Positions 9,563 through 19,756 of a DNA stretch of 39,720 nucleotides are shown in pieces. Location: NCBI GenBank assembly GCA_000434475.1, contig FR879610.1:51593-91312 (forward strand). Direction: 5' to 3'. How positions within the stretch are numbered: position 1 is the first letter of the stretch; every line of letters starts with the position of its first letter. Under the pieces are notes generated by a model. It did not search any database. It was not told the DNA's origin and saw only the letters and a program-made list of their open reading frames with translations. The DNA is from Dialister sp. CAG:486 (lineage in GTDB: Bacteria > Bacillota > Negativicutes > Veillonellales > Dialisteraceae). Made by a program: the position numbers and the translations under genes.

Positions 9563-10327
9563 ATGACTATTTCTGAAATCCGTACCATCCTTTCACAGGA
9601 TGATGTTGCAGAAGAGCTTTTGCAGGAGATACTTTCTGATGAGAGGAAGGGCGTGAAGACCCTTGTAGGCTCCTATATGAAGCGTCTTGAGCGAAAGAGC
9701 AGGGAGCGTCTCCGTGTGGAGTCCATGTATGACGTGGAGAGCCGTTTCTATCAGGAGGGACTCACACATATCGTCGGGATCGATGAAGTGGGACGGGGAC
9801 CACTTGCCGGCCCGGTAACGGTCGCGGCAGTCATTCTCCCACCACACTGGTTCTGTGCGGGGCTCAATGACTCGAAGAAGGTCACACCGAAACACCGCGA
9901 AGAGATCGCAGCGAAGATTTATGAGAGCGCATTGGATGTCTCTGTTGTCAGTCTTTCGCCGGAAGAGATCGATGCTGTAAATATCTATGAGGCGACGATG
10001 ATGGCGATGTATCAGGCGGTGAAGAATCTGACGGTCTCGCCGGAGGCGGTCATTGTCGATGCGATGCCGCTTCATTTCAACTGTCCGACCGAGTCCTTGA
10101 TCCATGGAGATGCGAAGAGTGCCTCTGTTGCGGCAGCTTCCATCGTGGCAAAGGTGTATCGTGATCATCTGATGGATGAGTATGACAGGCAGTATCCTGG
10201 CTATGGATTTGCCCAAAATAAAGGCTATGGCACTGCCGAGCATATTGCGGCGCTGAAGACACTGGGCATCACGCCGATTCACCGAAAGAGCTTTGAGCCA
10301 GTAAAGAGCATGGTGCTTGGAAAGTGA
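9563..10327 (+). CDS. rnhB: Ribonuclease HII
   Basis: This 254-residue enzyme removes ribonucleotides from DNA-RNA hybrids and misincorporated ribonucleotides. The catalytic core starts at about residue 70 with GIDEVGRGPLAGPV, holding the first acidic pair (Asp, Glu). VDAMPL holds the third acidic residue, and HGDAKSASVAAASIVAKVYRD the fourth plus the conserved helix. GYGFAQNKGYGTAEH and HRKSFEPV complete the family signature. An N-terminal extension of about 65 charged residues, as in the Bacillus subtilis enzyme, precedes the core. ATG 9563 follows GTGAGGT. The 241 bases before it (9322-9562) show only a short CCGATG/CATCGG hairpin. Confidence 0.95.
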   Translation: MTISEIRTILSQDDVAEELLQEILSDERKGVKTLVGSYMKRLERKSRERLRVESMYDVESRFYQEGLTHIVGIDEVGRGPLAGPVTVAAVILPPHWFCAGLNDSKKVTPKHREEIAAKIYESALDVSVVSLSPEEIDAVNIYEATMMAMYQAVKNLTVSPEAVIVDAMPLHFNCPTESLIHGDAKSASVAAASIVAKVYRDHLMDEYDRQYPGYGFAQNKGYGTAEHIAALKTLGITPIHRKSFEPVKSMVLGK

Positions 10328-10446
10328 GAAGGCTTTGAGACGTCAGATGAGGGGCGAATAGACATTAGACGGATAGACTATCAGATCGCCATCCGGTGAC
10401 TAAAGATAGTGGCCGCCAGTTACGTACAATATACGAGGTATATCAA

Positions 10447-10722
10447 ATGAAACAATGTATGGATGAAGAAAATCTGCATCGCCGACTTAGAAAGATCATT
10501 GGTCAGGTGCAGGCGATCGATCGTATGATCGAAGAAGACGTTCCCTGCGAGGATGTCATCACCCAGGTGAATGCGGCAAAGTCTGCTCTGCACAAGGTGG
10601 GACAGATCATTCTCGAAGGCCATCTTCAGCACTGCGTCCGAGATGGTATCGAGCATGGTGATGCCGAGGAGACGATCGCTCGCTTTGCCAAAGCAGTAGA
10701 ACGGTTTTCTAATATTGTATAA
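10447..10722 (+). CDS. CsoR/RcnR-family metal-sensing repressor
   Basis: This 91-residue all-helical regulator belongs to the DUF156 family. It keeps the CsoR Cu(I) ligand pattern: Cys in DVPCEDV, His in EGHLQHC, and Cys four residues after that His. This arrangement (x-Cys-His-Cys) favours copper over the nickel/cobalt (RcnR) or formaldehyde (FrmR) types. IGQVQAIDRMIEED is the conserved helix. I use ATG 10447 because an AGGT-rich site lies 8 bases ahead; the frame is open further up. No copper pump or chaperone is next to it, so its target is unlinked or it regulates itself. The metal assignment is an inference from the ligands. Confidence 0.85.
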   Translation: MKQCMDEENLHRRLRKIIGQVQAIDRMIEEDVPCEDVITQVNAAKSALHKVGQIILEGHLQHCVRDGIEHGDAEETIARFAKAVERFSNIV

Positions 10723-10761
10723 TCAGAGATAAATTCAGGATAAATATATTATAATAAAGCG

Positions 10762-10802
10762 CAATAAAACAAGTCCTATATTCTAATGGGCTTGTTTTAT
10801 TG
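10762..10802. terminator. Long hairpin terminator after the csoR-like gene
   Basis: CAATAAAACAAGTCC (10762-10776) pairs with GGGCTTGTTTTATTG (10788-10802) over 15 positions with one wobble. The A/T-rich base supplies the T-rich 3' side, so it could also work from the other strand. Confidence 0.75.
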
Positions 10803-10828
10803 TGACGGCTATCTTTTTGATGTATAAT
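10800..10828 (+). promoter_or_regulatory. Promoter of the tetrapyrrole operon
   Basis: TTGTGA (10800-10805) and a perfect TATAAT (10823-10828) are 17 bases apart. The -35 overlaps the foot of the preceding terminator. The start would be near 10835. Confidence 0.65.
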
Positions 10829-10848
10829 CTAAAATGTTGGTATTTGGT

Positions 10849-10883
10849 CATTTGCCATCATTTTTTATGAATCAGGGCAAATG
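10849..10883 (+). promoter_or_regulatory. Inverted repeat in the tetrapyrrole operon leader
   Basis: CATTTGCC (10849-10856) and GGCAAATG (10876-10883) are perfect inverted repeats with a 19-base A/T-rich centre, located between the promoter and the first gene. It could be a regulator site or an RNA stem; no T run follows, so it is not an ordinary terminator. Confidence 0.4.
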
Positions 10884-10922
10884 AGATCCGGAGTTTATTG
10901 ATCATTGTGAGGAGATTATTTT

Positions 10923-11561
10923 TTGTATCCTGTGAATCTCAAAGCGGCAGGCCTTCGTGCGCTGGTCATTGGCGGCGGCCATGTGGCTCTTAGAAAGGTG
11001 AAAAGGTTAATAGCAGAGGGAGCAGACGTGACGATCCTTGCGCCGGAAGTCGTTTCTGACATCGAGGCGCTTTCCGAGGCAAAAAAGGTGCACTGGGAAA
11101 AGCACCTTTTCCGTGGTGACGATCTCTCTTTCTATGGACTGATCGTGACAGCCTGTGGTGTGAGGGAAGTGGCAGAAGCGGTGCAGCAGGCATCGAAGAA
11201 GAGCCATTTCCTTTATAATGCTGCAGATTTTCCTTCGCTGGGGAATTGCTCACTGCCGGCTGCTTTTGATGCAGGGGGCATCCAGATCACCGTTTCTACG
11301 AATGGCCGCTCGCCTGCGATGGCGCGGTATATGAAAGAGTGGCTTTCGCTGAAAATCCCTGAAGGTTTTGGCCAGTGGCTGGACCGGGTGGGAAAGATGA
11401 GAGTGGAAATGAAAGAAAGGATCAGCACCAGCGAGGCCAGAGAAGCCTTCTGGAGAGCTGTTTTTACTGAAGATATCATGCATCTGGTGATGCAGGGAAA
11501 ATTAGACGAAGCAGAGGAGTGTGTACGTCATGCAGTTGGTCGTTTTGGGGCTGAATCATAA
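10923..11561 (+). CDS. Precorrin-2 dehydrogenase (siroheme synthase N-terminal domain type)
   Basis: This 212-residue protein resembles SirC/Met8, which oxidises precorrin-2 to sirohydrochlorin with NAD+. The N-terminal Rossmann fold shows LVIGGGHVALRKVKRLIAEGA, and the middle shows NAADFPSLGNCSLPA and ISTNGRSPAMAR-like VSTNGRSPAMARYM, both family motifs. It has no methyltransferase domain; that activity is supplied by cobA/hemD in the same operon. The start is TTG 10923, supported by GTGAGGAG at 10907-10914 and by the typical beginning YPVNLKAAGLRALVIGGG. Its end overlaps the start of hemA by 32 bases, so the genes are coupled. It may also carry ferrochelatase activity like Met8, which I cannot judge. 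Confidence 0.88.
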   Translation: MYPVNLKAAGLRALVIGGGHVALRKVKRLIAEGADVTILAPEVVSDIEALSEAKKVHWEKHLFRGDDLSFYGLIVTACGVREVAEAVQQASKKSHFLYNAADFPSLGNCSLPAAFDAGGIQITVSTNGRSPAMARYMKEWLSLKIPEGFGQWLDRVGKMRVEMKERISTSEAREAFWRAVFTEDIMHLVMQGKLDEAEECVRHAVGRFGAES

Positions 11562-12813
11562 GACAGTCCCGGTAGATATTCGTGAGCAGTTTGCGATTTC
11601 GCCAGACAGTGCGAGAAGCGGGCTGATTCATCTGGATGAACAGGAAGGGATCGAGGAAGCCGTCGTGCTTTCCACCTGTAACCGCACAGAGATCTATGCG
11701 GTACTCAAGGATGAGACAGCGAAGGAAACACTGTACGATTTCTTTTTAGCCCTTTCCGGAAACAGCGAGGCGAAGGATGAGTATTTCTTCTATTTTGAAG
11801 GGGAAGCCTGCATCCGACATCTTTTCGAAGTGGTCTCAGGTCTGGACTCCATGGTCATCGGAGAGAGCCAGATCCTGAATCAGATCAAGACGGCGTACAC
11901 GATGGCGCTCGAAGAAAAAGCGACCCGCACCATCCTGAATACTCTCTTTCACCGTGCCATCCGTACGGGCAAGCGTGTGCGGACGGAGACGCAGATTTCC
12001 TACAGTGCGGTATCTGTCAGTTATGCAGCGGTGAAACTCGCGGAGAAGATCCTGGGCGGCTTGGACGATCGTACTGCCATGGTCTTCGGGGCAGGTGAGG
12101 CGGCTGAGCTGCTGGTGAAGAATCTGCAGGGCAAAGGTCTCAAAAAGGTCATTGTGACAAACCGTCACATCGAGAAAGCAGAAGAACTCGCAAAGAAGAT
12201 CGACGGCGAGACGGTCCCGTTCAAAGGAGCACTCCAACATGCTGAAGATGTCGATATCATCGTGACAGCGACCGGAGCTTCTCAGTACATCGTAAAAGCA
12301 TGGGATGTCAGAAATCTCATGATGAAGAGAAAGACACGCCCGCTGGTCGCCATCGATATCGCAGTGCCGTGCGACATCGAGCCGTCGGTCGGTGATATCC
12401 GCCATGTGACGCTTTACAATATCGATGATCTGCAGGATATCGTCGAGAGCAATATCCGTTTCCGCGAAGGGGAGGCAGAGCGTGCGAAGGGCATCATCGA
12501 GGAAGAGATAGAGTCCATTGAGGACCGCTTCACGTATCTGTCCACGCGTCCGGTCATGGTGTCTCTTTCGGATAAGGCCGAGGAGATCCGTCAGCGCGAG
12601 CTGCGTCATATTTTTGCTAAGATCGATGGACTGACAGATGAAGACAAACGTGTCCTGCAGTACATGACCCGCATGATCGTCCGCAAGATCCTTCGAGAAC
12701 CGATGATGCATCTCAATGAACACGCGGGAACCAAGTGGGAAGATGCGGATAAGTCAGCCGTGACCCGTCTCTTCAAGCTGGATGTCAGAAAGGGGCAGGC
12801 ACTTGAAAAATAA
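11530..12813 (+). CDS. hemA: Glutamyl-tRNA reductase
   Basis: This 427-residue enzyme reduces glutamyl-tRNA(Glu) to glutamate-1-semialdehyde, the first committed step of C5 tetrapyrrole synthesis. GLNHKTVPVDIREQFA opens the catalytic domain, LSTCNRTEIYAV carries the nucleophilic Cys near residue 47, and GLDSMVIGESQILNQIK is the family signature. VFGAGEAAELLVKNL is the NADPH-binding motif, VAIDIAVPCDIEP ends that domain, and a C-terminal dimerisation helix region follows. ATG 11530 is 9 bases after GAGGAGT; an in-frame GTG at 11521 touches that site. It overlaps sirC upstream and hemC downstream. Confidence 0.96.
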   Translation: MQLVVLGLNHKTVPVDIREQFAISPDSARSGLIHLDEQEGIEEAVVLSTCNRTEIYAVLKDETAKETLYDFFLALSGNSEAKDEYFFYFEGEACIRHLFEVVSGLDSMVIGESQILNQIKTAYTMALEEKATRTILNTLFHRAIRTGKRVRTETQISYSAVSVSYAAVKLAEKILGGLDDRTAMVFGAGEAAELLVKNLQGKGLKKVIVTNRHIEKAEELAKKIDGETVPFKGALQHAEDVDIIVTATGASQYIVKAWDVRNLMMKRKTRPLVAIDIAVPCDIEPSVGDIRHVTLYNIDDLQDIVESNIRFREGEAERAKGIIEEEIESIEDRFTYLSTRPVMVSLSDKAEEIRQRELRHIFAKIDGLTDEDKRVLQYMTRMIVRKILREPMMHLNEHAGTKWEDADKSAVTRLFKLDVRKGQALEK

Positions 12814-13729
12814 AATCACCATCGCGACCAGAGAAAGCCTTCTGGCTCTCTGGCAGGCGAAATACGTCGCTCATGCTTTGGAAGTAGCACATCCGGGGCT
12901 CACTGTCGAGCTTTTCCCCGTCACCACGAAAGGAGACCAGATCCTCGATCGTCCGCTGGTTGAAATCGGAGGGAAGGGACTTTTCATCAAAGAACTTGAG
13001 GTCATCCTGCTCGAAGGAAAGGCGGATATCGCCGTCCACTCTTTGAAGGATATGACAGCGGAATGTCCGAAAGGGCTCACTATCGCCGCAGTCACGAAGA
13101 GAGAAGACCCCAGAGATGCCTTCGTGTCGAATAAATATCGGTCGCTGGACGAGCTTCCGCTTCATGCGAAGGTGGGGACATCGAGTCTCCGACGTCAGGC
13201 GCAGCTCCTGCACCTGCGCCCGGATCTGGAAATCAGATCGCTGCGCGGCAATGTGCAGACCCGTCTCCGGCATCTGGATGAAGGTGACTTTGACGCTATC
13301 ATTCTTGCGGCAGCAGGACTCAAGCGTCTCGGCCTTGCTGAGCGCATCTGCTCTTTCATTGATACAGAGACAAGCATCCCGGCTGCGGGGCAGGGCGTCA
13401 TGGCGGTCGAAGCCAGATCAGATGACAAGGAAACACTGGATCTGATCTCCTTCCTGCATGACAGCGATGTGGCTTCCTGTATCACCACGGAGCGTGCGTT
13501 CCTTGCCAAAGTCGGCGGGGACTGCAAGGTACCGGCTGGTATCTATGCGACAGCGAAAAATGGCGGCATCGAGGCCCATGCCTTTATCGCTTCCACCGAT
13601 GGAAAGAGACTCTATCGCAGCGAGAGATCGGCTGCTGTTTCTGAAGCCGTATCTGTCGGGAAGGCTCTGGCGGCAGAGCTTTTGGATGCCGGCGGAAGAG
13701 AAGTGCTTGAGAAAATGCAGAAAATTTAA
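12803..13729 (+). CDS. hemC: Porphobilinogen deaminase (hydroxymethylbilane synthase)
   Basis: This 308-residue enzyme joins four porphobilinogens into hydroxymethylbilane. Motifs are ATRESLLALWQA, VEIGGKGLFIKELE, AVHSLKDM (catalytic Asp region), GTSSLRRQAQL, RGNVQTRLRHLDEG and the cofactor loop KVGGDCKVPAG, whose Cys holds the dipyrromethane cofactor. TTG 12803 is the best start: AGGGG lies 8 bases ahead and the product then begins MKNKITIATRES like the family. ATG 12782 would add seven non-family residues and lacks a ribosome site. The gene overlaps hemA by 11 bases. A 181-base non-coding leader separates it from cobA/hemD. Confidence 0.95.
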   Translation: MKNKITIATRESLLALWQAKYVAHALEVAHPGLTVELFPVTTKGDQILDRPLVEIGGKGLFIKELEVILLEGKADIAVHSLKDMTAECPKGLTIAAVTKREDPRDAFVSNKYRSLDELPLHAKVGTSSLRRQAQLLHLRPDLEIRSLRGNVQTRLRHLDEGDFDAIILAAAGLKRLGLAERICSFIDTETSIPAAGQGVMAVEARSDDKETLDLISFLHDSDVASCITTERAFLAKVGGDCKVPAGIYATAKNGGIEAHAFIASTDGKRLYRSERSAAVSEAVSVGKALAAELLDAGGREVLEKMQKI

Positions 13730-13739
13730 AAACAGGTGT

Positions 13740-13900
13740 AAGATCCGAGGGGCCTATCGGGTGCGCTCCGGCTTCCCAGATAGGGGGCTCATAGGAGCGA
13801 GGCCATGCGCTGAATATATAGTGGGTGACTGTGGTATTTCAGTCACCCGTCACGTCTGCCCCCCCTCATCATACCAAGAACTACCCACTAACGAACACGA
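13740..13900 (+). ncRNA. Candidate structured leader RNA between hemC and cobA/hemD
   Basis: The gap folds unusually well. CCTATC (13753-13758) pairs with GATAGG (13779-13784). CGCTCC (13764-13769), inside that loop, can pair with GGAGCG (13794-13799) outside it, giving a pseudoknot. GGGTGACTG (13823-13831) and CAGTCACCC (13840-13848) form a perfect 9 bp hairpin. TAGTGGGT (13819-13826), which shares four bases with that hairpin, is also fully complementary to ACCCACTA (13883-13890) just ahead of the ribosome site (GAGGAG, near 13899-13904). The two pairings exclude each other, as in leaders that switch translation. I see no cobalamin, SAM or T-box consensus, so no ligand is proposed. This is inferred from sequence complementarity only. 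Confidence 0.45.
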
Positions 13901-13910
13901 GGAGATTTCT

Positions 13911-15431
13911 ATGAAAAAAGGGAAAGTATATTTGATCGGAGCTGGTCCGGGAGATCCGGAACTTTTGACACTGAAGGGCAAGCGCTGCCTGGAAGAAGCC
14001 GATGTGATCGTCGGTGATTATCTGGCAGATCCGCGTCTTTTGAAATATGCGAAGCCCGGCTACGAATACATTTATGTCGGGAAAAAAGCAGGCTGTCACA
14101 CCATGAAGCAGCATGAGATCAGCGAGCTTCTGGCCGAAAAAGGCGAGGCGGGGAAGATCGTTGCCCGCCTCAAAGGCGGTGACCCCTTCGTCTTCGGACG
14201 CGGCGGGGAAGAGATCGAGGTACTCCGCGCACATGGCGTGCCTTTCGAAGAAGTACCCGGCATCACGAGTGCCATCGCGGCGCCGGCCTATGCGGGCATT
14301 CCGGTCACACATCGCGGTGTGGCAGCATCCTTCGCCGTCATTACCGGACATGAAGACCCGACGAAAGACCAGTCTTCCATTCACTGGGACAAGCTGGCAG
14401 GCGGTGTCGATACACTGATCTTCCTGATGGGCGTCGGCCATACCGCGATGATTGCCTCCCAGCTGATGAAGTACGGACGCGCGGGTGAGACACCGGCAGC
14501 ATTTGTACGCTGGGGGACGCGCCCGTACCAGGAGACCTATACCACGACACTTGAAAAAGCGGCAGAAGATGTGAAGAAGCTCGGGATCAAGCCGCCGGCT
14601 GTCTTCGTCGTCGGGGATGTGGTAAACCTGCGAAGCACCATGGACTGGTTTGACAATCGTCCGCTCTTCGGAAAACGCATCGTCGTGACCCGTTCCCGCA
14701 GTCAGGCGTCGAAGCTCGTGCATGTACTCGATGCCAAAGGCGCTCTCTGCGAAGAGATCCCTACGATCTCCATCTCCGCTCCGTCCGATGACTATGCTGG
14801 TCTTGACAAAGGCATTGCAGAGATATCCTCCTTCCAATGGATCGTTTTCACCAGTCAGAATGGGGTAAACTGCTTCTTCGACCGTCTTTTCCGGCAGGGC
14901 AAAGACGTCCGTGCGCTGGGACATGTAAAGATCGCAGCCATCGGACCTGTCACGGCGAAAGAGCTTAGAAAATACGGTCTTTCCTGTGACTGCGTGCCGG
15001 AAAAATACAAGGCGGAAGATCTCCTGGCAGAGATGAAAAAGCAGGTGCAGAAGGGCGAGCACGTATTCCTCCCTCGTGCGAAGGAAGCGAGAAATATTCT
15101 CCCTGAAGGCATCGAAGCGATGGGCGCGCATTGCGTTGTCGCTGAAGCATACATGACCACGCCGGATCTGGAGTACAAGGATCAGCTGTTCTCTCTTCTG
15201 ACACATCATGAAGTCGATATCATCACTTTCACAAGCTCGTCGACCGTGCACAATCTCATGAAACTGCTCGATGGGAAAAATGAGCTCTTGGAAGGCGTCG
15301 CGCTCGCCTGCATCGGACCGATCACCGCAGACACCTGCCGCAGCTACGGCCTTGTGCCGCATATCGTTTCTGATGTCTATACCATCGATGGACTGGTGGA
15401 AGCGATCGAGAAGAATCCGGAAAAATACTGA
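13911..15431 (+). CDS. cobA/hemD: Uroporphyrinogen-III C-methyltransferase / uroporphyrinogen-III synthase fusion
   Basis: This 506-residue fusion carries two steps. Residues 1 to about 245 are a SUMT methyltransferase: [58 protein letters not shown] and the C-terminal VVGDVVNLR match the family. Residues from about 255 are a HemD-like synthase, weakly conserved as usual, with [25 protein letters not shown] and [11 protein letters not shown]. The product closes hydroxymethylbilane to uroporphyrinogen III and methylates it twice with SAM to precorrin-2, the substrate of the dehydrogenase at the start of this operon. ATG 13911 follows GAGGAGATTTCT; the frame is open far upstream through hemC, but that part is a shadow. 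It is the only HemD in the window. Confidence 0.95.
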   Translation: MKKGKVYLIGAGPGDPELLTLKGKRCLEEADVIVGDYLADPRLLKYAKPGYEYIYVGKKAGCHTMKQHEISELLAEKGEAGKIVARLKGGDPFVFGRGGEEIEVLRAHGVPFEEVPGITSAIAAPAYAGIPVTHRGVAASFAVITGHEDPTKDQSSIHWDKLAGGVDTLIFLMGVGHTAMIASQLMKYGRAGETPAAFVRWGTRPYQETYTTTLEKAAEDVKKLGIKPPAVFVVGDVVNLRSTMDWFDNRPLFGKRIVVTRSRSQASKLVHVLDAKGALCEEIPTISISAPSDDYAGLDKGIAEISSFQWIVFTSQNGVNCFFDRLFRQGKDVRALGHVKIAAIGPVTAKELRKYGLSCDCVPEKYKAEDLLAEMKKQVQKGEHVFLPRAKEARNILPEGIEAMGAHCVVAEAYMTTPDLEYKDQLFSLLTHHEVDIITFTSSSTVHNLMKLLDGKNELLEGVALACIGPITADTCRSYGLVPHIVSDVYTIDGLVEAIEKNPEKY

Positions 15432-15432
15432 T

Positions 15433-17897
<2,465 letters not shown>

Positions 17898-17923
17898 AGC
17901 CGCTGGCTCCGATCTTTTTACAT

Positions 17924-17957
17924 ACCGTCCTGCCTTTTATACGGCAGGGCGGTTTTT
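17924..17957 (+). terminator. Intrinsic terminator of the tetrapyrrole operon
   Basis: ACCGTCCTGCC (17924-17934) pairs with GGCAGGGCGGT (17943-17953) with one wobble, followed by T at 17953-17957. Confidence 0.9.
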
Positions 17958-18094
17958 GTATGCGCCCAGTCGCCCTGCTGCCCGCAGAAATGGGAACCAT
18001 GGACATTTTGACAATACGATCCGCATTTCTTTTGATGGCGTGGAGGTGGATCGCCCATGCTCCTTGCGCATAGGTATGGATAAAAGACAGGTAT

Positions 18095-18123
18095 TTGCGA
18101 TGAAGAGCGATTCTCTTTATACT
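18095..18123 (+). promoter_or_regulatory. Promoter abutting repeat copy 2
   Basis: TTGCGA (18095-18100) and TATACT (18118-18123) are 17 bases apart. The hairpin repeat begins right after the -10, so the transcript would start inside the repeat's left arm and carry it as the leader of the phosphoesterase gene. The bases between the hemL terminator and this promoter hold nothing recognisable. Confidence 0.6.
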
Positions 18124-18288
18124 AAAGGAAACGCTGATTCAATCGCAGAGTCGAATTTCATATGGATTTTTATACATAGCTTCGTCATCATCCTCCTTAA
18201 ATAGCTCACTATTCGCGTCAGATGATTCCTTGCTCTGTATAAAAATCCAAGAATGAAATCTGACAACGATTGAATCAGTGTTTCCTAA
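18124..18288 (+). repeat. MITE-like hairpin repeat, copy 2
   Basis: Same element as at 7370, 28100 and 29193. The ends here are AGGAAACGCTGATT and AATCAGTGTTTCCT: the outermost G-C pair of the other copies has become A-T on both arms, so pairing is kept. The borders read AA rather than TA. Internal arms TGGATTTTTATACA and TGTATAAAAATCCA pair perfectly over 14 bp. No coding capacity. Confidence 0.85.
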
Positions 18289-18336
18289 AGTAAAAATAGG
18301 GAAACAAGGATCCCTGAAGGAAGGAACTATAAAACT

Positions 18337-19620
18337 ATGACATACTGGAAAACATGCTTTGGAGCAGCACTCGCGCTTTTGGCACTGGCAGTCTCTGCCT
18401 GCGGGGGAAGCACGGGAAAGGGAGGCTCTTCCCCTTCTTCTTCGGTGATTCAGACGATGCAGCCGCAGGCTTTGCGCCAGATCGTAGCAGCGGATAATAC
18501 CAAAGAGCGCACGATCATGTGGCAGCTGAAGACAGAGAAAGACTGCACGCTGGAGTATCGCATGAGAGGGAGCGAGGGGATCTCCTCTGAGAAAGCCACG
18601 TCGAAATCATACAAAGGGAATAACGGTGTCTCTGATAGCTATCTCTACACGGTGCGTCTCACGAATCTGACCAAGGGCACAGACTACGAATATCGCACGC
18701 GCACAGGGGACACAGTCAGCGAGTGGTATCCGCTGAAGACCGATGACGGCAAATCTTTCAAAGCGGTCGTTGTCTCTGATTCACAGAGCTCGGATTATGC
18801 GGACTGGGAGAGGTTATTCAAAAGCGCAATGGTACGAAACATGGATGCGGATTTCTTCGTCGATCTTGGGGACATTGTAGACAATGGCGAGGATGAGTAC
18901 CAGTGGCAGACCTGGCTGAAATCGGTTGAGCCCACCATTTCGGATATTCCGCTCGTGCCGGCGCTAGGAAATCACGAGGCGTATACGCTCGACTGGAAGA
19001 TGATGCTCCCGGAGCGCTATACATCACATTTCAACGTGCCTCAGAATGGAGACAGCGCGCTCGCGAATCACTACTACTCTTTCGACTGGGGCGATGTTCA
19101 TTTCACGGTACTCGATACATCGCTCTATGAAGAAAAGGAATGGATACCGGATCTCTACGAAAAAGAAAAGGTCTGGGCGAAAAAGGATATCCTGCAATCT
19201 AAAAAGAAATGGAAAGTGGTCCTGATGCACAAGGATCCTTTTCAGTACAGCTTCGCCGATCCCTCGCGGCCGGCCCGTCAGGAGGGATTCTCTGAAGAAG
19301 GGCAGACCTTCATGCCGATCTTCGATGAGACAGGCGTGGATCTAGTGCTTTCCGCCCATCTTCATACCTATCGTGATCGCGGACACGTATATGATTTTAA
19401 GAGAAATCCGAAGGGGCCGGCGTATGTGATCCTTGGACTTTCCGGCAATGTTCGTTATCCGGGACTTTGGAAAGATCATGCTCTCGATGAATACACGGCG
19501 CCGCAGCCGGAAACAGACAATTATGTGGTACTTGAGGCCAGCGAGGATGCGCTCATACTGACAGGCTATCTCCCTGACGGCAGTGAGCTTCATCGGACGG
19601 AAGTCAGAAAAAGTGAATAA
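18337..19620 (+). CDS. Lipoprotein calcineurin-like (purple acid phosphatase type) phosphoesterase
   Basis: This 427-residue protein starts with a lipoprotein signal: charged start, hydrophobic ALALLALAVS, then the lipobox LAVSAC with the Cys at about residue 22, followed by a Gly/Ser-rich linker. Residues about 40-135 resemble the fibronectin-like N-terminal domain of purple acid phosphatases (VRLTNLTKGTDYEYR). The metallophosphatase core shows VVSDSQ, DLGDIVDNGED, ALGNHEA, MHKDPF and SAHLHTYRD, giving the expected metal-binding Asp, Asn and His residues. It is likely anchored to a membrane facing outward and hydrolyses phosphate esters; the substrate is unknown. ATG 18337 is preceded by AAGGAA. 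It is monocistronic between its promoter and a perfect terminator. Confidence 0.88.
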   Translation: MTYWKTCFGAALALLALAVSACGGSTGKGGSSPSSSVIQTMQPQALRQIVAADNTKERTIMWQLKTEKDCTLEYRMRGSEGISSEKATSKSYKGNNGVSDSYLYTVRLTNLTKGTDYEYRTRTGDTVSEWYPLKTDDGKSFKAVVVSDSQSSDYADWERLFKSAMVRNMDADFFVDLGDIVDNGEDEYQWQTWLKSVEPTISDIPLVPALGNHEAYTLDWKMMLPERYTSHFNVPQNGDSALANHYYSFDWGDVHFTVLDTSLYEEKEWIPDLYEKEKVWAKKDILQSKKKWKVVLMHKDPFQYSFADPSRPARQEGFSEEGQTFMPIFDETGVDLVLSAHLHTYRDRGHVYDFKRNPKGPAYVILGLSGNVRYPGLWKDHALDEYTAPQPETDNYVVLEASEDALILTGYLPDGSELHRTEVRKSE

Positions 19621-19665
19621 AGAAACGCGGATGACATAGGAAAAGGGTGTCATCCGCGTTTCTTT
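19619..19665. terminator. Perfect 18 bp hairpin terminator after the phosphoesterase
   Basis: AAAGAAACGCGGATGACA (19619-19636) is exactly complementary to TGTCATCCGCGTTTCTTT (19648-19665). The T-rich 3' side lies within the stem, and the structure can work from either strand. Confidence 0.8.
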
Positions 19666-19715
19666 ATGGCGGTCAAAGGGGAGATTCCTGTCGTTAGTCC
19701 ATCGCTCCTCCTATA

Positions 19716-19724
19716 TGTTACAAT
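19716..19724 (+). promoter_or_regulatory. Candidate extended -10 promoter for pcrA
   Basis: TGT-TACAAT is an extended -10 element 33 bases before the helicase start; the -35 region is weak. Confidence 0.45.
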
Positions 19725-19756
19725 AGAGAAAACCATTCGCAGGGAGGAAGAGAACG

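Noticed and set aside
13740..13900. Cobalamin or SAM riboswitch between hemC and cobA/hemD
   Set aside because: No GCCACTG, GCCAGGAGACC or SAM core sequences are found. The region is kept only as an unclassified structured leader.
13458..13910. Upstream open extension of the cobA/hemD frame
   Set aside because: It overlaps hemC out of frame and runs through the structured leader. The family start is ATG 13911 with a good ribosome site.
17956..18204. 82-residue open frame before the phosphoesterase
   Set aside because: It runs from the hemL terminator into repeat copy 2, has no ribosome site and no recognisable sequence.
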